Virus record (IMG/VR): IMGVR_UViG_3300022864_000005
Span: 1-51,268 of that record
Direction: 5' to 3' (one strand)
Length of the DNA stretch: 51,268 bases
DNA from: a virus
Of the stretch, positions 1 to 7,590 are shown in pieces (position 1 is the stretch's first letter; every line of letters begins with the position of its first letter). Both the position numbers and the translations under genes were made by a program. The notes beneath the pieces are model-generated. The model was not told where the DNA came from and ran no database searches. It saw only the letters and a program-made list of their open reading frames with translations.

Positions 1-2
1 GG

Positions 3-194
3 AAAATAAAAATCACTCAGCGGCAGTTTATTGAGAAGTTTGACGTGGAGCGAACCACTATCTTTCGGGACCTTCAACCACTCGTCAAGTTGCACCTGAT
101 AGACACTGCGCGAGGATATTCGCCAACCGTGCGGTTGATTCGGTTTGTCTCGTACATTCAAAAAGAGCGTCCGGATTTTTTCAATGATTTGTAG
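3..194 (+). CDS. Winged-helix DNA-binding protein, C-terminal part (cut by window start)
   Basis: The frame is open from the window edge to a TAG at 192-194 and gives 63 residues. A helix-turn-helix (ITQRQFIEKFDVERTTIFRD) is followed by a wing-like turn (DTARGYSPTVRLIRF). The same pattern occurs near the C-terminus of the protein at 777-1325 (QLAKKFHVDRTTIYRLL, then SIRGYRPSARVSLFYRF), so the two are paralogues. A DNA-binding regulatory role is inferred from the fold; the target is unknown. The N-terminus lies outside the window. Confidence 0.7.
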   Translation, partial: KIKITQRQFIEKFDVERTTIFRDLQPLVKLHLIDTARGYSPTVRLIRFVSYIQKERPDFFNDL

Positions 195-689
195 CATAGA
201 TTTATTATAATTTTCAAGTTGCTTTGAAGGTTTTTCATGAAAACATTATACAATCAATTAGTTACGTGCTTTTTCCTGATTTTTCAAGCAACCTGAGCCA
301 GAAGAACCTATATACCGCCCAGATTTATTAAAGTTCAATAAATGGCACGCTCCACTTTTTAGGACTTTTTTTGAGGGTATGTCAAAGTGAAAAAGTCGTG
401 TTGCAAATTAAAAATGGAAAAATGTGGTATTTATAAACAAAATTAAGTAGTTGTGTACGATTTTACCCGAGCAACTTGAGATTTGAAATTAAATTATGTT
501 GCTATGCTGTATATTTGCTAAAATATTGAATGAAAAATCCGGTATCAAAAATCTTACATGAGTCATGTTGCAATATACTAAAATTGTAAATCAAAGATCG
601 CACGATGAGTTATATTTAAAGAAATTGCTTGACATTCCTGGCAGAGTAAGTAAGATGAATATAACTGAGCCCGTAAAGCATTTGAATAT
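195..689. other. AT-rich intergenic region with promoter
   Basis: About 500 bases with no convincing ORF on either strand. It is AT-rich and contains loosely repeated TGTTGCWAT words near 401, 499 and 560. The only interpretable element is the promoter at its right end (629-656), which feeds the structured leader at 690-766. Confidence 0.5.
629..656 (+). promoter_or_regulatory. Sigma70-type promoter
   Basis: TTGACA at 629-634 and TAAGAT at 651-656 are separated by 16 bp. The predicted start is near 663. The hexamers match the promoter at 17840-17868 (TTGACA, 17 bp, TAAGAT), including the flanking CTTGACATT, which supports both as real phage promoters. Confidence 0.6.
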
Positions 690-766
690 AACCCTGAGAG
701 TTCTCATGTCGTGAGGTATGAGAGAGCCCTTTACGGCTCCAGTTGCTCTCAGGGTTTTCTTTTTGG
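667..766 (+). promoter_or_regulatory. Structured leader: three-way-junction terminator-like element
   Basis: An 11-bp perfect outer stem (690-700 with 746-756) encloses two adjacent small hairpins (702-707/718-723 and 724-728/735-739) and is followed by a T-rich tract and then the Shine-Dalgarno GGAGGT of the next gene. The 5' end of the transcript (667-678) is complementary to 729-739 inside the structure with one bulge, so it could disrupt the second inner hairpin or form a pseudoknot. The topology equals the leader at 18758-18830. The shape is that of an attenuator or a short terminated RNA. Confidence 0.6.
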
Positions 767-776
767 AGGTAAAACT

Positions 777-1325
777 ATGGGATGGTCTTCTAATTTAAAT
801 CATATTTCAAAAGCACAAAAAGAGAGCAATAAGGAAACCGAAAAACGGTGGGATGAAGAGGAAAAGATCGAATATGAAAAGTCTCCTGAATATCGGGAGT
901 GGGTGGAACTCCAAGAATTAATCCGGAAACAAGAGATAGAACATTTGAAAGATGAGGAGATTGCTAAAGCTCAGATTGAATGCAATAAACCACATCCAGA
1001 ACTGTCAAGATTCCATAATGAAATTTGGTGGGATCTTCAAGATCAATTCACCGGGGACAGGGAACAGGTAGGAAGGATCAAGGAAATTTTACTTGAGATA
1101 ACAACCGCAGATAAAAAAGTAGCGCAAGAACAATTAGCCAAGAAATTTCATGTTGATCGCACCACTATTTATCGATTACTGAAAGGGCTTATCCAAAAAA
1201 AACTTATTACATCAATAAGAGGATACCGTCCCAGTGCAAGGGTATCACTTTTTTATCGTTTTCTTCGAGAGGGTAATGCACCTGAAATAGCTAATGAATT
1301 AGGAGTAGTGGCACATGAAACTTAA
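777..1325 (+). CDS. Winged-helix DNA-binding protein
   Basis: 182 residues. I chose ATG 777 because GGAGGT (765-770) precedes it and the upstream GTG at 711 lies inside the leader hairpin. The N-terminal half is charged and probably helical (runs of E and K). The C-terminal half carries a helix-turn-helix (QLAKKFHVDRTTIYRLLKGL) and a wing, shared with the truncated protein at 3-194. Likely a transcriptional regulator; repressor or activator cannot be told. Its 3' end overlaps the next gene by 11 nt, so the two are co-translated. Confidence 0.75.
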   Translation: MGWSSNLNHISKAQKESNKETEKRWDEEEKIEYEKSPEYREWVELQELIRKQEIEHLKDEEIAKAQIECNKPHPELSRFHNEIWWDLQDQFTGDREQVGRIKEILLEITTADKKVAQEQLAKKFHVDRTTIYRLLKGLIQKKLITSIRGYRPSARVSLFYRFLREGNAPEIANELGVVAHET

Positions 1326-1578
1326 AAAATTCACAAACCAGTCAGCAATTCCACGGGACAAGGACAAGAAAATAAAACCGCCACTGTTCCAGCCAGTTGC
1401 TCAAAAAATTGTAGATGATTTGATTGTAGAATTTGTCAACAAGAAGAAGAACTATAACCCGATCAAGTGCCCGTATAATGGCCAGCCACGAATGATTCAC
1501 CCGGCGGCCTGTGAATGGCACAAAGAGTGTCAAGATAAAGAGTGCTACAGGATTAAGTGTCCACGGATTATGCAATAA
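1315..1578 (+). CDS. Small Cys/His protein, unknown function
   Basis: 87 residues, starting inside the previous gene (11-nt overlap). The N-terminal half is Lys-rich. The C-terminal third holds a C-x14-C-x6-C-x4-C-x4-C series with two His (IKCPYNGQ, HPAACEWHKECQ, ECYRIKCPR), compatible with a zinc site. Tight coupling with the winged-helix gene suggests a joint role. Family not recognised. Confidence 0.6.
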   Translation: MKLKKFTNQSAIPRDKDKKIKPPLFQPVAQKIVDDLIVEFVNKKKNYNPIKCPYNGQPRMIHPAACEWHKECQDKECYRIKCPRIMQ

Positions 1579-1656
1579 ATGTTTTGGATTTTGGAAATTC
1601 AGGAGGGAGTTTAAGATAGTAGGGAATAAATCATTCAAACAAAAAGGAGAAGAGAA

Positions 1657-2058
1657 ATGAAAAAACTGATCGTAGCATTAGCGGCAATCATAATCGCCCT
1701 GAGTATATCGGCATGGGCAGGTGATAAGGAATATCAGGAATGCTTGAGAATGCAAGAACAGGGGTATGCTATTGGTTGTAATCCACCAATGGTTAATATT
1801 GAACGAGTAGGGAATAAGTTCACGCCAACAGAGGATATCACAAAGAAACCCGTAACCTATGAAATCCAACTCACAATCAAATACAATGCAGTCAGCGAAA
1901 CCAAAGCCGCTGAAATAGCACGCAAAGCATTGGTTCGACATGGAGAAGGTGCGTGCCAGTTTGAGGTGAAAATTAAGAAAAATGGAGATAATCAGGGTTT
2001 AACGATTACTGGCACGAGTCCTACATGGCTTAACGGAACTTTAATCACTTCAAGGTAA
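1657..2058 (+). CDS. Secreted/periplasmic small protein, unknown function
   Basis: 133 residues. A classical Sec signal peptide is visible: basic MKK, a hydrophobic core, then a probable cleavage site after AWA near residue 21. The mature part has two Cys (QECLRMQ, IGCNPP) followed by a mixed alpha/beta domain with a further Cys. AGGAGA precedes the ATG. It sits outside the early and late operons, so it may be a lysogeny-expressed accessory gene acting in the host periplasm; that is inference. Confidence 0.7.
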   Translation: MKKLIVALAAIIIALSISAWAGDKEYQECLRMQEQGYAIGCNPPMVNIERVGNKFTPTEDITKKPVTYEIQLTIKYNAVSETKAAEIARKALVRHGEGACQFEVKIKKNGDNQGLTITGTSPTWLNGTLITSR

Positions 2059-2064
2059 ATTAGG

Positions 2065-2208
2065 ATGAAAGACCCACATGAGGAATTGGATCGGTTGAAC
2101 AAAAGGATAATATTGCTCAAAGAAGAGACGGCGAGATTAATGAAGGAACGAAAAAACATTAATCTCGCCGCGGATTGGGAGGAATGGGATGAAAAAGAAC
2201 ATGATTAA
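2065..2208 (+). CDS. Small coiled-coil protein
   Basis: 47 residues from ATG 2065, six bases after the previous stop, so probably co-transcribed with the secreted protein. Heptad-like spacing of Leu/Ile (LDRLNKRIILLKEETARLM) predicts a coiled coil. It overlaps the 3' end of the convergent integrase gene by 4 nt and contains a perfect 14-bp inverted repeat. It has only a weak ribosome binding site. Function unknown. Confidence 0.45.
   Translation: MKDPHEELDRLNKRIILLKEETARLMKERKNINLAADWEEWDEKEHD
2129..2170. repeat. Perfect 14-bp inverted repeat beside integrase
   Basis: CGGCGAGATTAATG (2129-2142) and its exact reverse complement (2157-2170) flank a 14-nt A-rich spacer. There is no U-tract on either side, so it is not a standard terminator. 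The location just past the integrase 3' end fits an integrase-arm, attachment or convergent-transcript hairpin; undecided. Confidence 0.6.
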
Positions 2209-2220
2209 TCCCATCCCATT
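2183..2220. terminator. Possible hairpin between convergent genes
   Basis: AATGGGATG (2183-2191) pairs perfectly with CATCCCATT (2212-2220) across the convergent stop codons of the 47-aa gene and the integrase. A T-rich tract follows 11 nt later on the + strand, so termination is possible but not ideal. Confidence 0.35.
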
Positions 2221-3074
2221 GCATCACTAACTTTTTCTTTTAAAACCAGTTCAGGAGGGTGAAGATAAATGGTTTGGACAATTTGCACAGTATCACCCAT
2301 GAGAATAGCAATTTCCTCGATACGCATTTTACCTATAAAGAAAAGATAGGATGCAAAATAGTGTCTCAGTGCATGGGGACCGCGCCCGTCTTTCCCACTC
2401 TTTAATCCAAGCTCACCCAGCATCTCATTCACGATCTGCTTAATCCTTTCCACAGACGGGAACAAGTCCCCCTTCCACACACCTTTTTTCTTTTTCAATT
2501 GTGAAAATAATCCCTGTGAAGCAGGTGAGAAGAACGCTGGACGCGGTTCAGTCTTAGATGTGGATAGGTATAGGGTTTGCTCGTCGATGTCTACCTCAGC
2601 ACCCGTAAGGCACGCCAGTTCTTTCGCCCGGCACCCAGTCTCAACGAGCAGGCGGACAATGAGCCTGTATTTGATTTGATTGACTACCGTGGAATTCTCG
2701 AACGGATAGTTCAGGCACATGTCCACTTCGTTCTCTGACAGCCACCGCTTCGAGTGCTTTCGTTTCTTGGCCTGCTTGTCATGGTTGCTGATTTTGTACG
2801 TGTACTCGACCGGGTGTCCCAGCCAGGCCAGGAATATTTTCACATTATTTATGTGCTGTTGGACTGATTGATCTGTAATTTGTCGCTCTTGTTTTAGCCA
2901 CTTGGCATATAGCGGCATCTTGGGTTGAAAATCATCAAACGAATGAATTGCCCTGCGCTTGCAATATTCCCTCAGGTGTGCCAGGGAATACCCGTATGCT
3001 TTTTGTGAGGCTTCTGCCAGCGCCAGGATATCCGGACTGGTCAGATAGCCTTGGATCTCGTCTTGGATGGTCAT
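2205..3074 (-). CDS. int: Tyrosine recombinase, phage integrase
   Basis: 289 residues, a usual integrase length. The N-terminal SAM-like core-binding domain spans about 1-95 and the catalytic domain about 105-289. Catalytic residues seen: Arg149 (TGCRAKEL), Lys174 (TSKTEPR), His234-x-x-Arg237-His238 (HALRHYFAS) and the nucleophile Tyr270 (TIYLHP). The usual GH before the Tyr is GD (260-261), as in some phage members. It would integrate or excise the phage at an attachment site. It is the last gene of the leftward operon, with GGAGAG before the ATG. Confidence 0.93.
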   Translation of the reverse strand: MTIQDEIQGYLTSPDILALAEASQKAYGYSLAHLREYCKRRAIHSFDDFQPKMPLYAKWLKQERQITDQSVQQHINNVKIFLAWLGHPVEYTYKISNHDKQAKKRKHSKRWLSENEVDMCLNYPFENSTVVNQIKYRLIVRLLVETGCRAKELACLTGAEVDIDEQTLYLSTSKTEPRPAFFSPASQGLFSQLKKKKGVWKGDLFPSVERIKQIVNEMLGELGLKSGKDGRGPHALRHYFASYLFFIGKMRIEEIAILMGDTVQIVQTIYLHPPELVLKEKVSDAMGWD

Positions 3075-3089
3075 GGGTTATCTCTCCTT

Positions 3090-3461
3090 TCAGTGCAACA
3101 ATCTCCCCGGCACCTGCGGATCATCCACCTTCAACCCGAACGCCCGGAGAATGTTCTTGACTTTTATAGCGCATAATAAACACACCTTCGTATCCTGTGT
3201 GAACCCGGTTTCGTTTCCGTCCACATTGTCTGAAAAGTAGCAGTCTTTATGGAATTTCTCGTATTCCGCATCAATCATTTCGAAGAATACCTCAGCTTCC
3301 TCGCCCCGGAGTCCGGTCTTTATGTCCTCAAGGATAAGGTTGAACACGAACGCCACAAGAGTCTCCTGGTCCTGCTCGGACATAGAACCCAGGACCTCCT
3401 TGCCTTTCTCGATCCAGCTCGGTGTCATTTTACTTCGGATGTCGGTTACTTTTTTGGTCAT
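3090..3461 (-). CDS. Hypothetical early protein
   Basis: 123 residues with a good ribosome binding site (GAGGAG). Acidic and probably helical in the middle, with C-x21-C-x2-C in the C-terminal half (KDCYFSD, KVCLLCAIK). No family recognised. Encoded 15 nt upstream of the integrase in the same operon. Confidence 0.65.
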   Translation of the reverse strand: MTKKVTDIRSKMTPSWIEKGKEVLGSMSEQDQETLVAFVFNLILEDIKTGLRGEEAEVFFEMIDAEYEKFHKDCYFSDNVDGNETGFTQDTKVCLLCAIKVKNILRAFGLKVDDPQVPGRLLH

Positions 3462-3551
3462 AGTGTCTCCTCACTTTTTCCATTTTGGGTGTCAAAACCC
3501 ATTTTAATTTTTTCCGGATTTTTCCGGATCAAGTCCCTTTCACGCGGAGCA

Positions 3552-4145
3552 TTAAAATTGATACGATCCATTCGGCTTCCGTACCTTCACCATCCAATTG
3601 CTATCCATCGCACTATTGCGTCCCAGGTTTAACACCCCCCGGGTATTTTTCAAGACAAGTCCTTCGATCTCGGCGTCCTGAATTACATTATACACATCCC
3701 GGAAGTCCCCAGGGAATTGCTCGGTTATACCGATAGGCTCGGCATTGCATTTGAAAAGTTTTTTTAAGAGGTTCCTGCGGAACCAAAAAGGTTGTCCGAT
3801 TAACAAATTGTCCTGCCAGATGAATATGTCATAAAAGATGATTTTCTGCCTAACACCCTTTACCTTATTGTTCCGCAATTCTCCATCAAATAGGCAATAT
3901 CCATTCAACGGTAAAGAACTAAGAATTTCGCTAATCTCTCCATTCGGTTTATAGCTCATCCGCTCACCATGTCGGTTCCAAAACTGGAATTCCCCATCCA
4001 GATAGTGCAACTGCAGCCGGCTCCCATTATATTTCCGCTCAGCCACATATTCTTTGCGATTGCTTAATGATTCGAACAATGGCTGATCGATATGGATAAG
4101 TTTTGGTTTTTCAGGATATAGGAACTTAAACTCGGTTAGTTTCAC
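3552..4145 (-). CDS. Minimal ATP-dependent DNA/RNA ligase (nucleotidyltransferase domain)
   Basis: 197 residues, only the adenylation domain. Motifs in order: motif I KYNG at 38-41 (Lys38 is the likely AMP-accepting lysine; the common KxDG Asp is Asn), motif III FDGEL near 87-91, motif IV EGLVLKN near 161-167, motif V MVKVRKP near 186-192. The C-terminal OB-fold of most ligases is absent. The family seals nicks using ATP. The start is GTG at 4145 behind GGAGGTG. It lies in the early operon, consistent with replication or repair. Whether the substrate is DNA or RNA cannot be told. Confidence 0.8.
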   Translation of the reverse strand: MKLTEFKFLYPEKPKLIHIDQPLFESLSNRKEYVAERKYNGSRLQLHYLDGEFQFWNRHGERMSYKPNGEISEILSSLPLNGYCLFDGELRNNKVKGVRQKIIFYDIFIWQDNLLIGQPFWFRRNLLKKLFKCNAEPIGITEQFPGDFRDVYNVIQDAEIEGLVLKNTRGVLNLGRNSAMDSNWMVKVRKPNGSYQF

Positions 4146-4147
4146 GA

Positions 4148-4387
4148 TTAAATCACCTCCTTAATTTTCCCCACCAGAGCATCGTAATGGTGGTTGATAA
4201 TAAATTCTTCCAACCACTTGGGAATAATTCGCCATTTTTCCTGGTAGAACACCCGAATTCTTTCGATCTCATAAGTGGGATCTTCAGGTGGGTAATCAAT
4301 CCCGGTTCTTGGTAATCCAGGGATATGGTTAAACTCCATTTCCAGATCCAGCAATGGTTTTAATTCAAACTCAACCGTGCCTTGCAT
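4148..4387 (-). CDS. Hypothetical early protein
   Basis: 79 residues from ATG 4387 behind GGAG; an upstream TTG at 4396 overlaps the SD and is less likely. It contains YPPEDPTYEIERIRV and a terminal HHYDALVGKIKEVI helix. It abuts the ligase gene (2 nt gap), so co-translation is likely. Resembles short phage proteins of unknown role. Confidence 0.6.
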   Translation of the reverse strand: MQGTVEFELKPLLDLEMEFNHIPGLPRTGIDYPPEDPTYEIERIRVFYQEKWRIIPKWLEEFIINHHYDALVGKIKEVI

Positions 4388-4438
4388 GGTTATCAACTCC
4401 TTTCATTATCGTTAATCCCTCCATCCTGCCCACTAGGA

Positions 4439-5062
4439 TTATCTCAGACTCGGCTTATACGGCCTTGCAAATGTCCTCAGTGTCGGTAATTCTTTTTCTG
4501 CAACCGTGGCGTACACCCGGCGGTCGAATTCCTCAGCCACCTTCAGGGTTACGGCGGTATCAAAGAATTTCCCAAATTCCTGGCCCACAAGGTCCATAAG
4601 CTCTTGTTTTAGATTAGCATCCGTGAATACTTCCGGTTTTAACTTAACCTCGAATTTCTTCTCAATCAGATCGTCAAAATCAGTCCCCAGAATTTCCTGC
4701 AACTGCTTTTCATCATCAGCGTTGATAGAAAACTGGTTTTTACTGATATATTTCACTTGATTTCCATTGGTTCCTGGGATAGCATAGGAATGTCTGTGAG
4801 TTCCATTGTATCCCTCTGTATCCTGGTGTGGGCGGACAAATGTGATGATTTGTTCGGCCGCATCATCCATCTCAGCCTTGGAAACCTTGTTCGTCCTTTT
4901 TGCCTCCAAATACCTATCCACTTCCTGTTTGATCTCGTCAGACGTGTCCAGTGTCGGCATCTTTGACTTCGCCTTTGTCTTTGCCTTGGGTTTCGCGGTC
5001 TGCGTAAGCATATCGTCAAAACTCATAGGCTGTTCTTTAAGTTGCGCTACCGCTGCACTCAT
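4439..5062 (-). CDS. Hypothetical early protein with Lys/Ala-rich linker
   Basis: 207 residues. Residues about 23-35 form a KPKAKTKAKSK linker, likely flexible and basic. The rest is a mixed domain with NQVKYISKNQFSI and acidic helices (DDEKQLQEIL, DFDDLIEKK) and a basic C-terminus. Composition would suit a nucleic-acid-associated protein, but no family is recognised. Start chosen behind a G-rich SD. Confidence 0.65.
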   Translation of the reverse strand: MSAAVAQLKEQPMSFDDMLTQTAKPKAKTKAKSKMPTLDTSDEIKQEVDRYLEAKRTNKVSKAEMDDAAEQIITFVRPHQDTEGYNGTHRHSYAIPGTNGNQVKYISKNQFSINADDEKQLQEILGTDFDDLIEKKFEVKLKPEVFTDANLKQELMDLVGQEFGKFFDTAVTLKVAEEFDRRVYATVAEKELPTLRTFARPYKPSLR

Positions 5063-5063
5063 C

Positions 5064-5258
5064 TCACAACCCCCTTTCTCTCGCTATCCGCAAGACCTGC
5101 TGTTCAAGTTCATATTTCTTTGGACCCTGAGCAATTACGTCAGACGCAACCATTTTACTATAGTCCCATTGCTCGTCCATTCCCATCAGGCAAAACTCCT
5201 CGCTTTTTTCCTGAAGAATCTCGCACACCGCTTCAAGTAAGCGTTTCATTGCGCCCAT
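5064..5258 (-). CDS. Small hypothetical protein
   Basis: 64 residues with a strong SD (GGAGGA) before ATG 5258, separated from the next gene by one base. Helical, with a charged C-terminus. Not recognised. Confidence 0.55.
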   Translation of the reverse strand: MGAMKRLLEAVCEILQEKSEEFCLMGMDEQWDYSKMVASDVIAQGPKKYELEQQVLRIARERGL

Positions 5259-5275
5259 AGTTTAGTCCTCCTGTA

Positions 5276-5584
5276 TTATAATGAATTAAACTCCTCTCTC
5301 AAAAGATCCACATTAATGTGTAACGTGCAGATTTGAAAAAACTTACTGATTTTCCATATCCCCTCATCAGGCATTCCTTCAAGCAGTTGTTTTATGTTTG
5401 AACACCCAACCTCATAAAGAATAAATACAACATATAATATCCACGCTTCGTTATTAGTTAATTCTCTTGCTCTCCCACATCGGAGACCAGACAAGGGATC
5501 TTCATTTAAAAACATCCGACCATACCGTTTAAGCCTTGCCGCTTTTATCCCTGTCTTAGATTTCAGCTCCTTATATGTCACCAT
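5276..5584 (-). CDS. Putative MerR-like helix-turn-helix protein
   Basis: 102 residues from ATG 5584 (GGAG just upstream; TTG 5593 is an alternative but lacks an SD). The N-terminus MVTYKELKSKTGIKAARLKR looks like a MerR/excisionase-type winged helix, followed by a hydrophobic helical segment (NNEAWILYVVFILYEVG). A regulatory or excisionase-like role is inferred only from the N-terminal pattern. Confidence 0.5.
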   Translation of the reverse strand: MVTYKELKSKTGIKAARLKRYGRMFLNEDPLSGLRCGRARELTNNEAWILYVVFILYEVGCSNIKQLLEGMPDEGIWKISKFFQICTLHINVDLLREEFNSL

Positions 5585-5593
5585 TCTCTCCAA

Positions 5594-6514
5594 TCACGCG
5601 GCCTTATCAAACTTTATCCGCCTTTTGGCCCGGCCATCACTCGACAGTCCGGACAAGTCTCCAATATCGTCACCCAGCTTTCTCAGATTCTCTCCAAGCG
5701 CTTTGGCCACGTTCCACTGATCCTTGATTTCCGTAGCATCAGCAGAGTCCATGACTTCCTTCAACTCTGCAATCTTCACCCGCACTTCATCCAGGTCAAA
5801 CATGGTTGCCACGGTCATGTATTTCTCGATAATTTTCCGTGGCCTGTTCAACGTGGCCTTGGTTACAGTGTCCCCAGTTTCCAGAATCCGGTTGGAAATG
5901 TCTTCGCACGTTTCGATAATTGCGGTCTTCGTTTCCCTGAGAATCGTGTCCTTGTATTCCTCGTAGGCATCTGAGAGTTCCTTGCGGAATTCATTTTTCG
6001 CCTCGATCAGTGTATCCGGGTCAGTTTGATTCGCTGAAATTCCCGATACCTCAAACACGATCCACTTGATGGAAAACTTCGCCCGGATTGCCTCATCAGA
6101 CGGCCATTCTACATCCGCCAGGACAGGGTATTCCTCGATCATCTGTTTTTTAAGCTGTGGCATCTCGGAAACCACTTCATCCACAACCTCCATACGGGCG
6201 GCCAGGATTTTCTCCAGCCCTTCCTTAGCGGTCAGCAGGTACTTATCCGGCACGAACCACGCGCTCTTGACTTCAGGCAGGTACTGATGACCTACGGTGT
6301 TCATAAACCCCCGGACACGCTGCGGGGCACCTTGTAGGGCCAGCCTCACGCTGTTTGGGATGATGTACTTTGAGCCCAGTTTGAAAATATCCGGGATTTC
6401 GGTTGGATCTTTGTCCAGATCTCCCGGCGACAATCGCTCGGTGCCCGTCCAGCTCGATGTGGACACGATCCACACGGAACCGGATTTATTTAGCGTTTCT
6501 TCTATGCTTTCCAT
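5594..6514 (-). CDS. DUF3150-like early protein
   Basis: 306 residues, strong SD (GGAGG). Long alpha-helical protein rich in E/K (for example EAKNEFRKELSDAYEEYKDT) and a basic C-terminus (RAKRRIKFDKAA). Overall pattern and neighbourhood (AAA+ ATPase, ParB) recall DUF3150 proteins of phages and plasmids; this is recollection of pattern, not a search. Function of that family is unknown. Confidence 0.5.
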   Translation of the reverse strand: MESIEETLNKSGSVWIVSTSSWTGTERLSPGDLDKDPTEIPDIFKLGSKYIIPNSVRLALQGAPQRVRGFMNTVGHQYLPEVKSAWFVPDKYLLTAKEGLEKILAARMEVVDEVVSEMPQLKKQMIEEYPVLADVEWPSDEAIRAKFSIKWIVFEVSGISANQTDPDTLIEAKNEFRKELSDAYEEYKDTILRETKTAIIETCEDISNRILETGDTVTKATLNRPRKIIEKYMTVATMFDLDEVRVKIAELKEVMDSADATEIKDQWNVAKALGENLRKLGDDIGDLSGLSSDGRAKRRIKFDKAA

Positions 6515-6601
6515 GATAATCCTCCTTGGTTAATTTTATCCTGACAGGTAACTCCGCCAGCAGGGAAGTCATATCCTCAATATGGCTCCCCGGTTGACAG
6601 G

Positions 6602-6928
6602 TTAACATTCCTTGGAATTGTCAAATATTTGCAAGAACTTGTTACCGTCCGTGTGAGTATCAACACATATCATAGTGTAATCTTTTGCACGGTAAACCCA
6701 TTTGGACAAAAACCGTTGCATATAGATTTTGTTCTCATAATAGTTTTCGTCCAGACCATTTAATAATTCTGGTGTGTCTGCAAATCTAACAACCCCAGGG
6801 CCTTCGCCATTAAGTCGCCAGTAATATTCTCGGGCATCATCGATTGGGATTACAACCCAATCCTCACAATACCCGAAATATTTATATATTTGTTTTTGTG
6901 TTTTAAAATAATTGTCAATTAGCTTCAT
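6602..6928 (-). CDS. Hypothetical early protein
   Basis: 108 residues, SD GGAGGTG. The sequence IYKYFGYCEDWVVIPIDDAR and NKIYMQRFLSKWVYRAKDY is typical of compact alpha/beta phage proteins, but no function is known to me. Two Cys only. Part of the leftward operon. Confidence 0.6.
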   Translation of the reverse strand: MKLIDNYFKTQKQIYKYFGYCEDWVVIPIDDAREYYWRLNGEGPGVVRFADTPELLNGLDENYYENKIYMQRFLSKWVYRAKDYTMICVDTHTDGNKFLQIFDNSKEC

Positions 6929-6933
6929 GATCC

Positions 6934-6961
6934 ACCTCCTTACCCATGACTATGCACGACC
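6934..6961 (-). repeat. 28-bp direct repeat, copy 1
   Basis: This 28-bp stretch recurs at 7161-7188 with one mismatch. Both copies cover the SD of the downstream leftward gene and the tail of the upstream one, so a ribosome-binding segment has been duplicated. Confidence 0.75.
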
Positions 6962-7156
6962 TTCGTTTAAGGTAAATCTCCCACACCAGTCGATGGCAGG
7001 CTTGACATCGGGCCATTTTCCCCAATGTTGTGAGGATTCAATGGTTGGTGGATTAATACGACATTTACCTCCGAATTCTTTTTCTAAATAAGCCTGATGA
7101 GCCTGGTTAGAGCCTTTTATATTCTCAAAATACACGCAATCTTTGCAATATTTCAT
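6950..7156 (-). CDS. Small Cys-containing phage protein
   Basis: 68 residues from ATG 7156 behind GGAGGT; a longer version starting at 7216 would overlap the previous gene heavily. Pattern KYCKDCVYFE, GGKCRINPP, WPDVKPAIDWCGRF: four Cys in a CxxC...C...C arrangement, common in small phage zinc or iron-binding proteins. Function unknown. Confidence 0.65.
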   Translation of the reverse strand: MKYCKDCVYFENIKGSNQAHQAYLEKEFGGKCRINPPTIESSQHWGKWPDVKPAIDWCGRFTLNEGRA

Positions 7157-7160
7157 AATT

Positions 7161-7188
7161 ACCTCCTCACCCATGACTATGCACGACC
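7161..7188 (-). repeat. 28-bp direct repeat, copy 2
   Basis: Second copy of the repeat at 6934-6961 (one mismatch). Here it encodes the last residues of the His-rich DUF2997-like protein and the SD of the following gene. Confidence 0.75.
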
Positions 7189-7376
7189 CCATGACTGTGG
7201 CTGTGGGAATGTGCAAATCGATTCTTCTTTTTCGTTGTTACCCGTTCTCCCCCGGCCAATTTCTCGACTTCGATTAGAAATTCATCTGCGGATACGTGAT
7301 TTTGGCCACTGATTTTATCGGTGGACACACTGATTGTTCCGTCACTTAGAATCTCCAGTTTCATTGTGTCAGGCAT
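7167..7376 (-). CDS. DUF2997-like small protein with His-rich tail
   Basis: 69 residues, SD GGAGGTG. The core MKLEILSDGTISVSTDKISG and a helix FLIEVEKLAGGE match the look of DUF2997 proteins (short beta-hairpin plus helix). DUF2997 commonly travels with DUF1257 (Ycf35) and Ycf46-type ATPases, and both are encoded just upstream here, which strengthens the call. The C-terminal tail holds six His in a HS-rich run, possibly metal-binding. Role of the trio is not established. Confidence 0.6.
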   Translation of the reverse strand: MPDTMKLEILSDGTISVSTDKISGQNHVSADEFLIEVEKLAGGERVTTKKKNRFAHSHSHSHGVVHSHG

Positions 7377-7590
7377 GATTCACCTCCTTCATTTCCTCCA
7401 ACTTCTTTCTTAGTCCCTCATCCATCGGTAAAGAAATGATGGTGTATCCCTCATCTGTAGCAATACCAAAAAATCCAAAATCAAAGCGTGTTCCTTTCAT
7501 GAATCTTGGATGGTCTGATTCAATCACACGCATCGCCTTACCATAACCCCACTCCTCTTCTGGGATCCATTTAATAATTATTGTTTTCAT
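7369..7590 (-). CDS. Hypothetical early protein
   Basis: 73 residues, overlapping its upstream neighbour by 4 nt (ATGA). Compact beta-rich sequence (KTIIIKWIPEEEWGYGKAMR). Not recognised; translationally coupled in the Ycf46 neighbourhood. Confidence 0.55.
   Translation of the reverse strand: MKTIIIKWIPEEEWGYGKAMRVIESDHPRFMKGTRFDFGFFGIATDEGYTIISLPMDEGLRKKLEEMKEVNHA

Noticed and set aside
3462-3551. Possible terminator TGGGTgtcaaaACCCA near T-rich tract
   Set aside because: Stem is only 5 bp, and T-rich tract lies on the strand opposite to transcription.
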